This document shows positions 32,226-43,910 of a stretch of DNA of 64,000 bases, piece after piece. The number at the start of each line of letters is the position of its first letter. Positions within the stretch are counted from its first letter, which is position 1. The notes under the pieces were generated by a model. That model worked only from the letters and a program-made list of their open reading frames with translations. It had not been told where the DNA came from and searched no databases. The DNA is from Siphonodentalium dalli (lineage: Eukaryota > Mollusca > Scaphopoda > Gadilida > Siphonodentaliidae), in assembly GCA_032622095.1 (NCBI GenBank), contig CP136068.1, positions 124,005,989-124,069,988 of the forward strand. The letters run 5' to 3'. The translations under genes were made by a program, and so were the position numbers.

Positions 32226-32928
32226 AAAGAGAATATTATGAATTTTCGCCATGCCTGTGTGATACGAAGGATGTGACTGAAGTATGTTTTCATGTTTTCC
32301 CACTGTACATAATAACGTGAATATATGTAATGTCAGATTCTTCCTGTTTCACAGTAATGGTTTAGAAATCATCGAAATAGTCTATTTGTGTGCTCCTAGT
32401 CTTCACTCATTTGGTTATTTTGAAGGTCTCATTGATTCCCATATCATAAGTGTGGTGAGCCATCTCTGGCGTCCTGAAAATACAAAATGAGTAGCTAAAC
32501 AATGCATAAACGGATTCGCATTTGAAACAAATGGCTCAAAACTACTTTTATTTAATTTTTCATAACAAATCTGATCATGTATTGATAGCGGTTGGACAAA
32601 TATTCACAGGTTCATCAGACGTCGCACTTCCATCAAATCGATTATAATTCAATTAGATCTGATGAAAGTGTGATAACCATGTTTCGTTACAGACGGACGC
32701 TTTCATCGCATCGAATACAAGTGAAAAGTTGTATTGGCATGCTGATGTCGTCGCGTGAAATGATGTATTTCAAAATTAGACTCTACAAATCCTTCTGGTG
32801 TCATACTGGTGGCAGCAGCTCTACTTGAATGTTGTCTGTGTCATATTTATCTCTACTAATGCTACTGAAATGTGCATATATTTCGCTTCGATCATTTTGG
32901 GTCTATACAAGCAGGACGCTAATTAATT
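32226..32928. other. Gene-free stretch
   Basis: Nothing recognised. Confidence 0.4.
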
Positions 32929-32979
32929 GTGACCCGCCATATCAAATCCAGTCGGAAGTCGGGATTGTTTTACCCTGTG

Positions 32980-33046
32980 CCAATGCATTCTCTTATATAT
33001 GCGAGTCGACCATAGGTCGCCTCGCATATATAAGAGAATGCATTGG
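32980..33046. repeat. 67-nt near-perfect palindrome, copy 2a
   Basis: CCAATGCATTCTCTTATATA ... complement, with ATA at the centre of CGACCATAGGTCG. Confidence 0.8.
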
Positions 33047-33268
33047 CCTAACAATTTTTTACAATTTTAATAATTTGTTCTTGTATTCTTTAACAATTTT
33101 ATAATTTCACCCATACAGAGCCCCAGACAAACATGAGCAGACGACACTCTTCTATATGCTTCTATATATGTGTGGGGCTCCCTGCAGGGTAATGGATGTT
33201 TTTTTTATTTTATGTCCTAAAAATTGTAAGAAACATTTATTTAAAAAACATGATAAAAAATTGTTAGG

Positions 33269-33335
33269 CCAATGCATTCTCTTATATATGCGAGGCGACC
33301 TATGGTCGACTCGCATATATAAGAGAATGCATTGG
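33269..33335. repeat. 67-nt near-perfect palindrome, copy 2b (inverted)
   Basis: Exact inverse of copy 2a; centre CGACCTATGGTCG. Confidence 0.8.
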
Positions 33336-33388
33336 CACATGGTAAAAAAAAATCCCGACTTCCGACTGGATTTGATATGGCGGGTCAC

Positions 33389-34141
33389 AATTAGCCTCTT
33401 AATTTGAAACTAGGAGAATACAGAATCAGTCAAGCAACTTTCTGAAGTTATCGTCAAGAATTATTTAGCAGCTGCGCTATAGCATTTTCTTATTCGGTGG
33501 GCGCATTAATTGCTATCGAGCTCGATCTACATTATATATTCATTAAGAAGAGTATACACTTGGTACTTAACATTTCCTTCGTATAATTTATAATTTGTAT
33601 TTTATCAATTGGTGCATTCTTTGTTATCTGCGTTGAATGCTTACTTGTGTGTGCATTGTTTTATCAATCTACGTTGCGGCTACTCCATCGAATTAAAGCC
33701 ATATGGCGGCTTGCGCTCCAGAATGCAAATAATATTAGTAGCTTTTGAAGTTTTCACTGAATCGAAGTAGGTCGATAAATATCTTAACTACCTTTCTACG
33801 AGCATTCTGTGTCCCAAATATATATACGCACTGACGTAATGAAAAAATGCAACTGTGAACAAGGTGTACGACATGAATCAGAAAAGAGCGTTCCGTGTTA
33901 TTATATTCCTGATATGGTACCAATAAAGAGCCTGTGTTTAACTTCGGGCGAAACATTGAAAACGGCTGGAAAATGTCACATAAAGCCGGCATATCAATAG
34001 TTCGTGTATTGATCGACATACCAAATCAGTCCAATTACGCAGACAAAATTTGGAGGTTCGAATGAGCAATGTCCGTTTAAATCTACAGCACACGTCACGC
34101 ACGATGACAACCGAACGTGTATCGTATGCTCGGGGACCCAT
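33389..34141. other. Gene-free stretch
   Basis: A short segment near 33880-33930 (AAAGAGCGTTCCGTGTTAT ... CCTGATATGGTACCAATAAA) resembles the internal AAAGAGCG/CCTGATATGGAAC part of the 170-671 element. Otherwise nothing recognised. Confidence 0.35.
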
Positions 34142-34703
34142 GCTGGGTCCGCGGCTGGACCGAAATTTACTTTTGCCAAATGAAAATATTTTTTGCCAAA
34201 TTATTTTAGCAGTTGCCAGATGATATCCCTGATAGTATGATTGTCTTTTGTTTCGACACTCGCGGTTTGATATCAATAGAAAAGCAGTTAGTTAATAAGT
34301 AATTATACTCGCATCTCTATTGTGGTTTGTAAAAAACAATAAGCCAATCACCGAACAATCAATGGTAGAAGGGTTGCTTCATCAGAAGGGCACATAACAG
34401 GAGGTTTAGCTATGTAAACACCACCACATTAAATACTAGTAATCACTCCAGCCATCTGTAATAATGCTATGCGATTAACTGCATCTTGATAGAGGTGCTA
34501 ACTTTTCATAAACCTTATAAAACACCACTAATATAATTATGTTGTAAGAGTTTCCTGAAATGAATGGTATTGATTGACCAATATTGTTCAACTTTCTTGA
34601 TGAAAAAGTGACTTACCAAAACTTTTGCCAAATGAAAATATCTTTTGCCAAATGTGAATTATTATTGCCATTGGCAAATTTGGCAAGTGGCAGCGCGAAC
34701 CCG
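34142..34703. mobile_element. Small hAT-like element, relative of 39525-40656
   Basis: The ends (GGGTCCGCGGCTGGACCGAA / GGCAGCGCGAACCC) are inverted and similar to the ends of the 39.5-kb hAT element, including the repeated TTTTGCCAAATGAAAAT subterminal motif. The flanks GGACCCAT (34134-34141) and GTACCCAT (34704-34711) match at 7 of 8 bases, consistent with an 8-bp hAT target duplication. Confidence 0.6.
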
Positions 34704-34896
34704 GTACCCATCCGGTATCAGAAAGACCACCCGATGTCGTGTGTACACTCAACAACAGCCTGTTCACCATTTTTTCTCTCTCAAAATTTGCCGAAAATAT
34801 TTTAATTCACTGAACAATACATATAAATTCACAAGTTAGGTACTTAGTTAACATATACTGATAGCATATTATATGTGTCTTTCCAAATAACGCGTT

Positions 34897-35735
34897 GGTA
34901 ATGTTTACCTCCGAATCATGACCATTCACAATTTAAACATCATTAGTAATGGGTGATAATGTTTACCTCCGGATCAAGACAGCACACAATTTAAACGTCA
35001 TTGGTAATGGTTGATAATGTTTACCTCCGGATCGTGACAGTACACAATTTAAACGTCATTGGCAATGGTTGATAATATTTACCTCCGAATCATGACAGCA
35101 CATAATTTAAACGTCATTGGTAATGGGTGATAATGTTTACCTCCGGATCATGACAGTACACAATTTAAACGTCATTGGCAATGGTTGATAATATTTACCT
35201 CCGAATCATGACAGTACACAATTTAAACATCATTGGTAATGGTTGATAATATTTACCTCCGAATCATGACAGTACACAATTTAAACGTCATTGGTAATGG
35301 TTGATAATATTTACCTCCGAATCATGACAGCACACAATTTAAACGTCATTGGTAATGGTTGATAATGTTTACCTCCGAATCGTGACAGCACACAATTTAA
35401 ACGTCATTGGTAATGGTTGATAATGTTTACCTCCGAATCGTGACAGCACACAATTTAAACGTCATTGGTAATGGTTGATAATGTTTACCTCCGAATCGTG
35501 ACAGCACACAATTTAAACGTCATTGGTAATGGTTGATAATATTTACCTCCGAATCGTGACAGCACACAATTTAAACGTCATTGGTAATGGTTGATAATAT
35601 TTACCTCCGGATCATGACAGTACACAATTTAAACATCATTGGTAATGGTTGATAATATTTACCTCCGAATCATGACAGCACACAATTTAAACGTCATTGG
35701 TAATGGTTGATAATGTTTACCTCCGAATCACGACA
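34897..35735. repeat. 58-bp satellite, about 14.5 copies
   Basis: Unit GATAATGTTTACCTCCGAAT then CGTGACAGCACACAATTTAA then ACGTCATTGGTAATGGTT. The spacing of ACCTCCG is exactly 58 bp over the stretches I counted. Unit variants (GTGACAGC, ATGACAGT, GGATC/GAATC) alternate, suggesting homogenisation by unequal exchange. Confidence 0.9.
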
Positions 35736-36169
35736 TATAATACAAAAAGGTTTTGATATGTGGTTGGCATCTCCCAACTGAGATCCTGCAGCCACAACTC
35801 CCCTGGGATCAGTGCCAAAACCGTTGGCACGAAGATGCTTTAGTGTATAGTCACTGACATATGGGTTCGTACTTGGGTCTACCATATTGCCTTCACTGTG
35901 TAACAATATTCTTTTTCAACTGAAATTAAAACAAAAAATACCATAATGACAGTTGTGCTATGTTACCAACTGCACATAAATGTTGCTTCGAACTTGTTTA
36001 GATGAAATAATATAGCTGTCTCACTACTAAGTGTTTTTTTGCTCGGGGACCCATCCCATCCATATACGTATCACAACGAGCACCCCGATGTCGTGTACAC
36101 ACTCAACAACATTGGGTTGAATATAACAAATGTCCAGTCAGAATCACAGGTGCGACAACCCTATCACGA
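35736..36169. other. Gene-free stretch between satellites
   Basis: A GCTCGGGGACCCAT ... CCGATGTCGTG-ACACTCAACA segment near 36040-36110 repeats part of the sequence around 34130 and 34730. Otherwise nothing recognised. Confidence 0.35.
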
Positions 36170-36485
36170 GTATCCACCGTAATGCATTAATACAAGGTTT
36201 GTATCTATCAGTCTAATATTAACATAGACTCGCTTGCGAACAAAATTCATCAAAATCCCATGTGCATGAAATAATGCCACAAACCCAGTTATTTAGACCA
36301 TATTCGCACCTTTAATGTTATGTATATCCACCTTAATACCTTAATACAATGTTTGTATCTATCGGGTCTGTTTTGAGTACAGACTCACTTGCGATCAAAA
36401 TATATCAAAATCACATGTGCTTAAGATAATGCCACATGACCGTTTCTTTAGACCATATTCGAACCTTTAATGTGATGTTTCTGAC
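36170..36485 (+). repeat. Two tandem copies of a ~157-bp unit
   Basis: Both units share TATCCACC, TTAATACAA-GTTTGTATCTATC, AGACTC-CTTGCGA, CAAAAT-CATGTGC and TTTAGACCATATTCG-ACCTTTAATGT. Confidence 0.7.
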
Positions 36486-36599
36486 ACATCGATCAGTTGA
36501 AGATCACCAAATATATATATGAATATGTGCACACATTGGAAATCAGACAAACCCTTGAACAGATTCCCATCAAATATAGCATAGTAGCACTGCAGAATT

Positions 36600-39054
36600 T
36601 ACTCTGCTCATTGCCTATATATATAAAGTCAACTGGGGAGTAATTTTCAGAATGGGTATAGTCTGAGAGATTACTGACTCAGAAATATGTTTTAATAGCC
36701 ATGGGTGCTGTATAGTTTTATCATGGGTGCTATGGGTGTTGGGCTGTCTCCATACACTTAGATCCCACTGAGGAGCCCAAAAGTTGGCAAATATTCTTAT
36801 AATGATGCAGATCTTTCCAAAAACACTAAGATACCTGGAAGTAGATACCTATAATGGATCACAGGGCCCAATTCAAGTTAAATATACCAACTTGACTATT
36901 AAAAACCAAAATATTCCCCTCCCCCTGACCAAAGCCCAAAATCCCATTCAGATGACCAAATAATTGTTTTCTCATTGCCTATATATATTCTAAAGTCAAC
37001 TGTGGAGTATTTTTTAAAATGGGTATAGTCTGAGAGATCACCGACTCAGAAATATGTTTTCATAGACACAGGTGCTGTGTGGTTTTTTCATGGGTGCTGT
37101 GGGTTTTGGGCTGTCTCCATACCCTTAAAACCCACAGAGGAGCCCAAACTTTGTGCAAACCATTTGTATAGATGAATACCTATCCAAAAACTATAAAAGG
37201 GCTGGAAGTAGATACATATAATGTGTCACAGGGCCCAATTCAAGTTAAATATATCAACTTGACCATTAAAAAACCCAAATATTCCGCTCCCCTTGACCAA
37301 AGCCCAAAATCCTATTCAGATGCCCAAATAATATTTTTCTCATTGCCTATATATATTCTAAAGTCAACTGTGGAGTAATTTTCAGAATGGGTATAGTCTG
37401 AGATATCACTGACTCAGAAATATGCTGTGGGTGTTGGGCTGTCTCCATACCCTTAAAACCCACCGAGGAGCCCAAACTTTGTGCAAACCATTTGTACAGA
37501 TGCATATCTATCCAAAAACTATCAAAGTGCTGGAAAAAGATACATATAATGGGTCACGTGACCCAATTCAAGTCAAGTATACCAACTTGACCATTAAAAA
37601 ACCTAAATATTCCCCTCCCCCTGACCAGAGCCCAAAATCCCATTCAGGTGCCCAAATAATGTTTTCACATTGCCTCTATATATTCTAAAGTCAAATGTGG
37701 AATAATTTCCAGAATGGGTATAGTCTGAGAGATCACTGACCTAGAAATATGTTTTCATAGCCACGGGTGCTGTATTGTTTTTTCATGGGTGCTGTGGGTG
37801 TTGGCCTGTCTCCATACCATTAAAACCCACAGAGGAGCCCAAACTTTGTTCAAACCATTTGTACAGATGCATACCTATCCAAAAACTATCAAAGTGCTGG
37901 AAATATATACCTATAATGGGTCACATGACCCAACTCAATTCAAATATACAAACTTGACCATTAAAAAACATAAATATTCTCCTCCCCCTGACCAAAGCCC
38001 AAAATCCCATTCAGATGCACAAATAAATTTTTTCTCATTGCCTATATATATTCTAAAGTCAACTGTGGAGTAATTTTCAGAATGGGTATAGTCTGAGATA
38101 TCACCGACTCCGAAATATGTTTTCATTGGCACGGGTGCTGTATGGTTTTTTCATGGGTGCTGTGGGTGTTGGGCAGTCTCCATACCCTTAAAACCCACCG
38201 AGGAGCCCAAACTTTGTGCAAACCATTTGTATAGATGCATACCTATCCAAAAACTATAAAAGTGCTGGAAGTAGATACCTATAATGTGTCACAGGGCCCA
38301 ATTCAAGTTAAATATATCAACTTGACCATTAAAAAACCCAAATATTCCCCCCCCCTGACCAAAGCCCAAAATCCCATTCAGATGCCCAAATAATTTTTTT
38401 CTCATTGCCTATATATAGTCTAAAGTCAACTGTGTGTAATTTTCAGAATGGGTATAGTCTGAGAGATCACTGACTCAGAAATGTGTTTTCATAGGCACGG
38501 GTGCTGTGGGTGTTGGGCCCTCTCCATGCCCTTAAACCCCACTGAGGAGCCCAAACTTTTGCAAATCTTCTTATAATGATGCAGATATTTCCAAAAACAC
38601 TAAGATACCTGGAAGTAGGTACCTATAATGGATCACAAGGCCCAATTCAAGTTTTAATTATACCAACTTGACTATTAAAAAACCAAAATATTCCCCTCCC
38701 CGGATCAAAGCCCAAAATCCCATCCAGGTGCCCAAATAATGTTTTCCCATTACCTCCTTATATTCTAAAGTCAAATGTGGAATAATTTTCAGAATGGGTA
38801 TAGTCTGAGAGACCACTGACCTAGAAATATGTTTTCATAGCCACGGGTGCTGTGTGGTATTTTCACGGGTGATGTGGGTGTTGGGCTGTCTCCATACCCT
38901 TAAAACCTACCGAGGAGCCGAAACTTTGTGTAAACCATTTGTATAGCTGCACACCTATCCAAAAACTATAAAAGTGCTGGAAGTAGATACCTATAATGTG
39001 TCACAGGGCCCAATTCAAGTTAAATATATCAACTTGACCATTAAAAAACCCAGC
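36600..39054 (+). repeat. ~365-bp satellite, about 7 copies
   Basis: CATTGCCTATATATATTCTA recurs at 36609, 36973, 37341, 37668, 38036, 38403 and 38748 (with variants). Every unit contains GGGTATAGTCTGAGA, GGGTGCTGT, GGAGCCCAAACTTTG, ATCCAAAAACTAT and CAATTCAAGTTAAATAT. The shorter intervals (327 and 345 bp) lack most of the TTTTCATGGGTGCTGT segment. Open frames of 60-90 codons recur once per unit. Confidence 0.9.
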
Positions 39055-39464
39055 CGATTCAGCCGATCACAATCGCCCAGCTTAAAATATATAGAAATGT
39101 ATGTTCAACACTAAAATGACAATATGACGAATTTTGATTTGTTATGGAAAACTTCTTGGCTGATGCGTTCTGATAAAAATTATGGTAATTGATCATGCAA
39201 ATGGTACACAAGGTCAGTCAAACGTGTGGAAGTCTTCGGTTATATGTGTGCGCCTATTGGATATTCATTCAATTCATGATACCTGTATATACTCTACCTT
39301 GCATTTTTTGAGGACACAGTCCCACATATTTGATGTGAACCCCGCCATCACGTTCGATCAGCCTACAGCCTCTTTGGTGGAAAGGCACTGGACAATATAT
39401 AATCCGAGCCACAGTCTAGTCCACTTCATGTGAGCATCGATTGTATTGTAAATATTTGTGTGGG
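39055..39464. other. Stretch homologous to the upstream flank of the main gene
   Basis: GAGCATCGATTGTATTGTAA at about 39433 matches GAGCATCGATTGTGTCGTAA at about 1650. The homology is then broken by the element at 39465 and resumes at about 42327 (AAGAAATGCGTCC). Confidence 0.5.
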
Positions 39465-42319
39465 CAGGGGGGGGGGGGTCGAATTGTTTTTACGAGACAT
39501 GAGGTGGGGGGGGTGGGTGGGTACCAGTGTTCACGCTGGACCGAAAAAAACTTTAGCCAAAAGTTTAGCCAAATGAAAATTTTATTAGCCAATTGAAAAA
39601 AACTTTAGCCAAATGTTTTTTGGCCAAATTAAAAACAATTTGGCCGAATTAAATCATCGTTTTCTGGTCGGTTCACAGTTAATGACTAAAATATTTGTTT
39701 TAAACTTTATTTGTTATACTCAGAATGAAAACATAATTAAAACAACACAAAAACAACTTTAAAATCAATAGCATACGAACATATCATCACATAACACACA
39801 GGAAGATCAATTTATAAAACATTAATATAAAATACGACGGGATTTCACGTCGGACCATGCGCACGGACCACGGCCGCTAACAATGGCTTATTATTATTGT
39901 TAACTGATGAATATCTATTGTACTCAAATCTTTTATGAAATTAAGACAGGGATACATTTAATGACACAGATTGCGTAACCACTGAGTTAAGAACTGCTCT
40001 TCTATCACGAACAAAGCAGACGGCTTAATTAATTACATAACCAGTATACAGCTTATACGTTTTGATGATTAGATGATGATGGAAATTGTGAATGATGGAT
40101 CTATTCCGATCCGCCTATTTATTGGGCATTACAAAAACACCTTAAAACAGCAGCGGTATCACTAGTTAAGCACCTATTCATTGTGCTCACTGATGACAAC
40201 TCTCTTCAAAGCATACATGTTTCGTATTGTTTACATAGTCGGTGTCATCGACGGCGTATAAACAAAAAATCACTCTTTAAAACAACAGCGTCACCACTAG
40301 GTATTCGCCTATGAATTGTGCTCACTGATAACAACTCTCTTCAAAGCATATATATAAACAAAAATACTGATCAGATGTCAATCAGTTGTATAATGTTCCC
40401 TTTGTACAGCCGCCACACGGAACGATATTGCATAAGTACGAAAATAACGAAATACCGGTACTTTCGTCACCTAACTTCGTCTTGAATGTCGATCTATTGA
40501 GCGCTTTTATTAATTAGCTTTCTGACTCCATGATTTCCGTCTCCATTTTGGGTCAAAAAAAGTTTAGCCAAAAGTTTAGCAAAATGAAATTGTTATTAGC
40601 CAAATTCGAAAAAGATTAGCCATTGGCTAATTTGGCTACCGACAGCGTGAACACTGGTGGGTACCCGAGGCTGGAAACAGTTTTTGACCACCTTTTTTGC
40701 AATTGTTTTTCATTGACATATTTTCAACTGTTTTAAACATATTTGTTGATATGTTGTGGCTTGTTGCAATATGAGAAGCACTAATACATTCAATATTGTT
40801 ATAATTACCCCCATAAGTTGATATAAAATGGAAAAATAGTGAATATTGTGGGGGTGGGTCCCAAAATTTTCATTGATTGTTTTGGCGCGCAATTTTTTTT
40901 TATTGTGTCTGTTTCAGCTTGCTTGGCAGTTTTTATATTGAAAATTGTCTAGTTCACGGTGTAGATCAATAAAAAAATACTTCAGATAGCTCTAGGGTAG
41001 GGTGAACTTACTTAATGCAGTCTGACAATATCAGCTAACAACTCATGACAGAATATTACAATAATTCTTATACTTCATGACAGTCTCTTTACTCATACAG
41101 TTAGTTGATGCATGAGTGTAATGTATGAACTAAATATTTGTATCAGTGTTTGTATACTAAATTGATTTTTAAATATACTTTTGTCAAATAATTATTTGAA
41201 TTGTCAAATTATTTGTTTCGGTGTTGTTGACAACCATCAATAAGTAAATAAGTAGACATGAAATAAAGTTTTAATAACATTTAGTGAAAGAAACCAAAAT
41301 ATAACCTTCCTTGGATAGTCTTCTGAAAAGTATAAAAATATTATTTAAATAGATGTGAAGAGGGGCCAGGACACATTACAGTTTTGTTCACATTGTAATT
41401 ATTATATCCCATAATTACCTGCATATACTAGTATGTAAATGACACTTAATGTCTAGTTCAGGCTAATTTGAAAATTATCAAAGAAGAAAAATTAATTTAC
41501 TTAAAATTATTGTATATTTGTAAGATGATATGCATGCAAGGAGGTCTAGTTTGAAGGCACACATAAAGGTCATGTACAGAATGTGTGTGAATTTCTTATT
41601 GCATATGAACTCCATCCAGTACATAACCGAAGTTCAGCTCTGGTTGTCCAAATTAATCTCAGTAATATAGATCCGTGTATATGGATTTGGCACTAAATTG
41701 ACCATCAACGTTCAAACTCAAAGGGTTAAGCATTATTTTAGGCCTAGTTCTAAGTCGTAATGCTAGGTCGGGTCGGTGGTCATGCAGGCATACATAAAAG
41801 CTAATTCGTACACTGGTTCATATGCACATTTTCCTTTTTGGTATTACTATAGGCTCTAGGCCTATTAGTTGATGTCTGAAAAAAAGATAAATTTAATTTT
41901 GTGTAATTTTTTATTCTACTATAAGCCCTAACACTGACCCTAGTTATTTTTTGTTGTCATTCCAGGGGATTCAACATATTTTTCACCTACTCACACCAGC
42001 TGTACTCACACAGATGAATAGGCTGGGTTATAAATTTACCAATATAATCACATAATATTCTACCTTTGTTGATTACTTAGAGTTCAATTTTGCACATGTT
42101 TGTTAACAGGAAGTAACATTTAATTTGGTCTTTCAAAGAAGGGACCAATACAGAGCGGTTGGTCATTTTTGCAGAGGGGACCAACATAAAGCTTTGTCGT
42201 TTTGGGGTGGGTGTCTAAAATTTTATGAAAAAAAATGCAAGAAAGGGTGGGTGGGTGTAAACAAATGGAAATGTAAAAAAAAGACCCCCACGTCTCGCAA
42301 CTTTTTTACGGCCCCCCTG
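39465..42319. mobile_element. 2.86-kb hAT-like element interrupting duplicated flank
   Basis: The left end CAGGGGGGGG...TCG and right end CGGCCCCCCTG are inverted. Further in, TACGAGACATG / CACGTCTCGCA also pair. The flanks GTGTGGG (39458-39464) and GTGCGGG (42320-42326) match at 6 of 7. Copy 1 of the gene has a single GTGCGGA at the equivalent site, so this is an insertion. No transposase frame found. Carries a nested hAT element at 39525-40656. Confidence 0.6.
39525..40656. mobile_element. 1.13-kb non-autonomous hAT element (nested)
   Basis: Inverted ends CAGTGTTCACGCTG / CAGCGTGAACACTG and a perfect 8-bp target duplication GTGGGTAC (39517-39524 and 40657-40664), the signature of hAT elements. 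Subterminal TTTAGCCAAA repeats lie near both ends. No transposase frame. Inserted about 60 bp inside the left end of the larger element. Confidence 0.85.
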
Positions 42320-42494
42320 GTGCGGGTATAAGAAATGCGTCCGCAACAACGATTAATATTAATGTTAATTGGTTGCAATTATGTTGACAATCAACAAAGA
42401 TGCAAGAGGACATATTTCCACGTCAATAGTTTGTCGATGTGACAAGAAACAAGCGAAGAGGGTTTATTATCACCACGTATGATTTGAATTCCTG

Positions 42495-42578
42495 ATGCAG
42501 ATCTGGAAACCGATAGCAATAAAGTGTGTCCTGTGGACACCTGGCATAATATCCAGTGTTGCCACAGGGTCATTCTGA
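42495..42578 (+). pseudogene. Truncated copy of exon 1 of the main gene
   Basis: ATG at 42495 opens MQIWKPIAIKCVLWTPGII then SSVATGSF and a TGA where copy 1 reads Cys (TGT). Beyond the stop the homology ends and the sequence re-enters the upstream flank of the next copy, so this is a broken tandem duplicate of promoter plus signal-peptide start. Its upstream part (about 42330-42494) matches 1688-1868. Confidence 0.7.
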
Positions 42579-42714
42579 TGTCTGGTGGACAATCACATGG
42601 AGTGACTAATTATCAACTGTGATATAACTGGGCATATTGTCATGTGAACATTTGTCGCTGTGATAAGACACACGCGGAAGGGGGGTTTATTCTCAACGCG
42701 TAGAATATTACACA

Positions 42715-43089
42715 ATGATGCCGATCTGGAACCTGACACCAATAAAGTGTGTCATGTGGACACCTGGCATAATGTCCAGAATTGCCATAGGGTCATTCTG
42801 TCTGATACTAATAGTTTCGGGTGCTTTCGGAAACGGCATCACTTCGGGGATCGGGAATGCCAGGGGGCACAGGAGTTGCAATACATGTGACACATTAACA
42901 ACTATCGCCGAGAGATCTAAACTCGAATGCGTAGTTGTATGCTCAACGTACGCTGGATGCAGGTCAGTCAATTTCAAAAAGACAGCTGGCGAGCCGCTAC
43001 CATGCACCTTATTTGCGTGCAGCCAGTCGAACCTAGATGGCGCTGTGCTGGACGACACAGAAGACGTCAGCTTTGTTGACATGATCAAG
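42715..43089 (+). CDS. Second complete exon 1 (PAN-like secreted protein paralogue)
   Basis: 125 codons like 1869-2243, ending ATC AAG|GTGAGT in the same phase. Two adjacent ATGs (42715, 42718) and a conserved inner Met (42754; MWTPGIMSRIAIGSFCLILI) offer starts. All seven mature cysteines are kept, while a Cys inside the signal peptide is lost; differences spread evenly (about 74% identity by my count), with no stop or frameshift. This suggests a functional paralogue, but no exon matching exons 2-9 is visible in the next 21 kb, so the rest lies outside the window, has diverged, or is lost. Confidence 0.65.
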
Positions 43090-43832
43090 GTGAGTCAAAA
43101 CGTATGTAGTCAATTGTGACTGTTCCGATTCGTCTCGTGATCGCCGCACGCTTTTGTGGTGGACCACAGTGAACATAATCACAAAAAAACTTAGCCCAAG
43201 TCATCATTACACACAGACATACTTGAGTTGGGTTGGCACATGCTCATTATAATGGTGGCATTATAGAATTACTCTATGACATAATGCGGGTATTGTGTTT
43301 ATTTAATTTAAGTTATCAAATCAAAACAAATGTACAGGTTGGTTTGTAGCGTACGTACTCACGTTATGAACGAAACACAGGTTCTGTTTTAAGCTCATCG
43401 GCACCATTATGTCCCATAGTCTAGTGGTGAATGTAGACTTGGTCGTGAACGGGAACAATGAAGTATCCAGCCGGTTTGATATTTGTATATTTTAAATAAG
43501 TCTTTGCCGATAAGCACAATAGGTAGATGAACAGATGAGTAGGTTGTTCGATGGTCTAAGCGGGAGTATCTATATTTCTGGACATGATTAGTTATTCCAA
43601 CGTTTGGTGTATCATGCGTCCAAATAAGGTCTGAGCTACCATGATACCCTTGTCTAGGATGTGTACCATACTATTGTTTGCTATATAATTGTACTGGTTT
43701 GACCCTTCCTCACCTCTAAAATGGTTGCTACCAGTCATAACCAATTAAGAATATGATCTTGTTAAGTATTCTTGTGTGTTCTTATACTATATCATTTACA
43801 TCTCCCACGTACTGCGCACGTACACGTACTAT
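43090..43832. other. Gene-free stretch (intron 1 of copy 2 if expressed)
   Basis: ACACAATCACAAAAA-CTTAGC-CAAGTCATCATTACAC near 43176-43226 recurs near 43989-44030, an isolated ~45-bp direct repeat. Otherwise nothing recognised. Confidence 0.4.
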
Positions 43833-43910
43833 ACAATTAACCATAGCATTACAATCAACCATAGCATTACAATCAACCATAGCATTACAATTAACCATAG
43901 CATTACAATC
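43833..43910 (+). repeat. 18-bp minisatellite, about 4 copies
   Basis: Unit ACAATCAACCATAGCATT, the C/T after AAT varying between units. Confidence 0.85.

Larger units (their letters stand above)
32929..33388. mobile_element. MITE with GTGACCCGCC ends and paired palindromes
   Basis: Ends are GTGACCCGCCATATCAAATC and its complement, with inverted similarity over about 45 bp. AATT flanks both sides. It contains the palindromes 32980-33046 and 33269-33335 in opposite orientation and a central GAGCCCCA ... TGGGGCTC inverted pair. The copy at 63366-63812 is nearly the same. Superfamily unassigned. Confidence 0.75.

Noticed and set aside
34897-35735. CRISPR-like regular array
   Set aside because: Whole 58-bp units are tandem without unique spacers, in a eukaryotic context; a satellite.
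37172-38073. Recurrent 60-94-codon open frames
   Set aside because: They repeat with the 365-bp satellite unit and have no family resemblance; treated as repeat-derived.
42391-43119. Minus-strand frame opposite the second exon 1 (and the like at 1874-2242)
   Set aside because: Antisense shadow of the conserved coding exon; conservation is explained by the + frame with signal peptide and cysteines.
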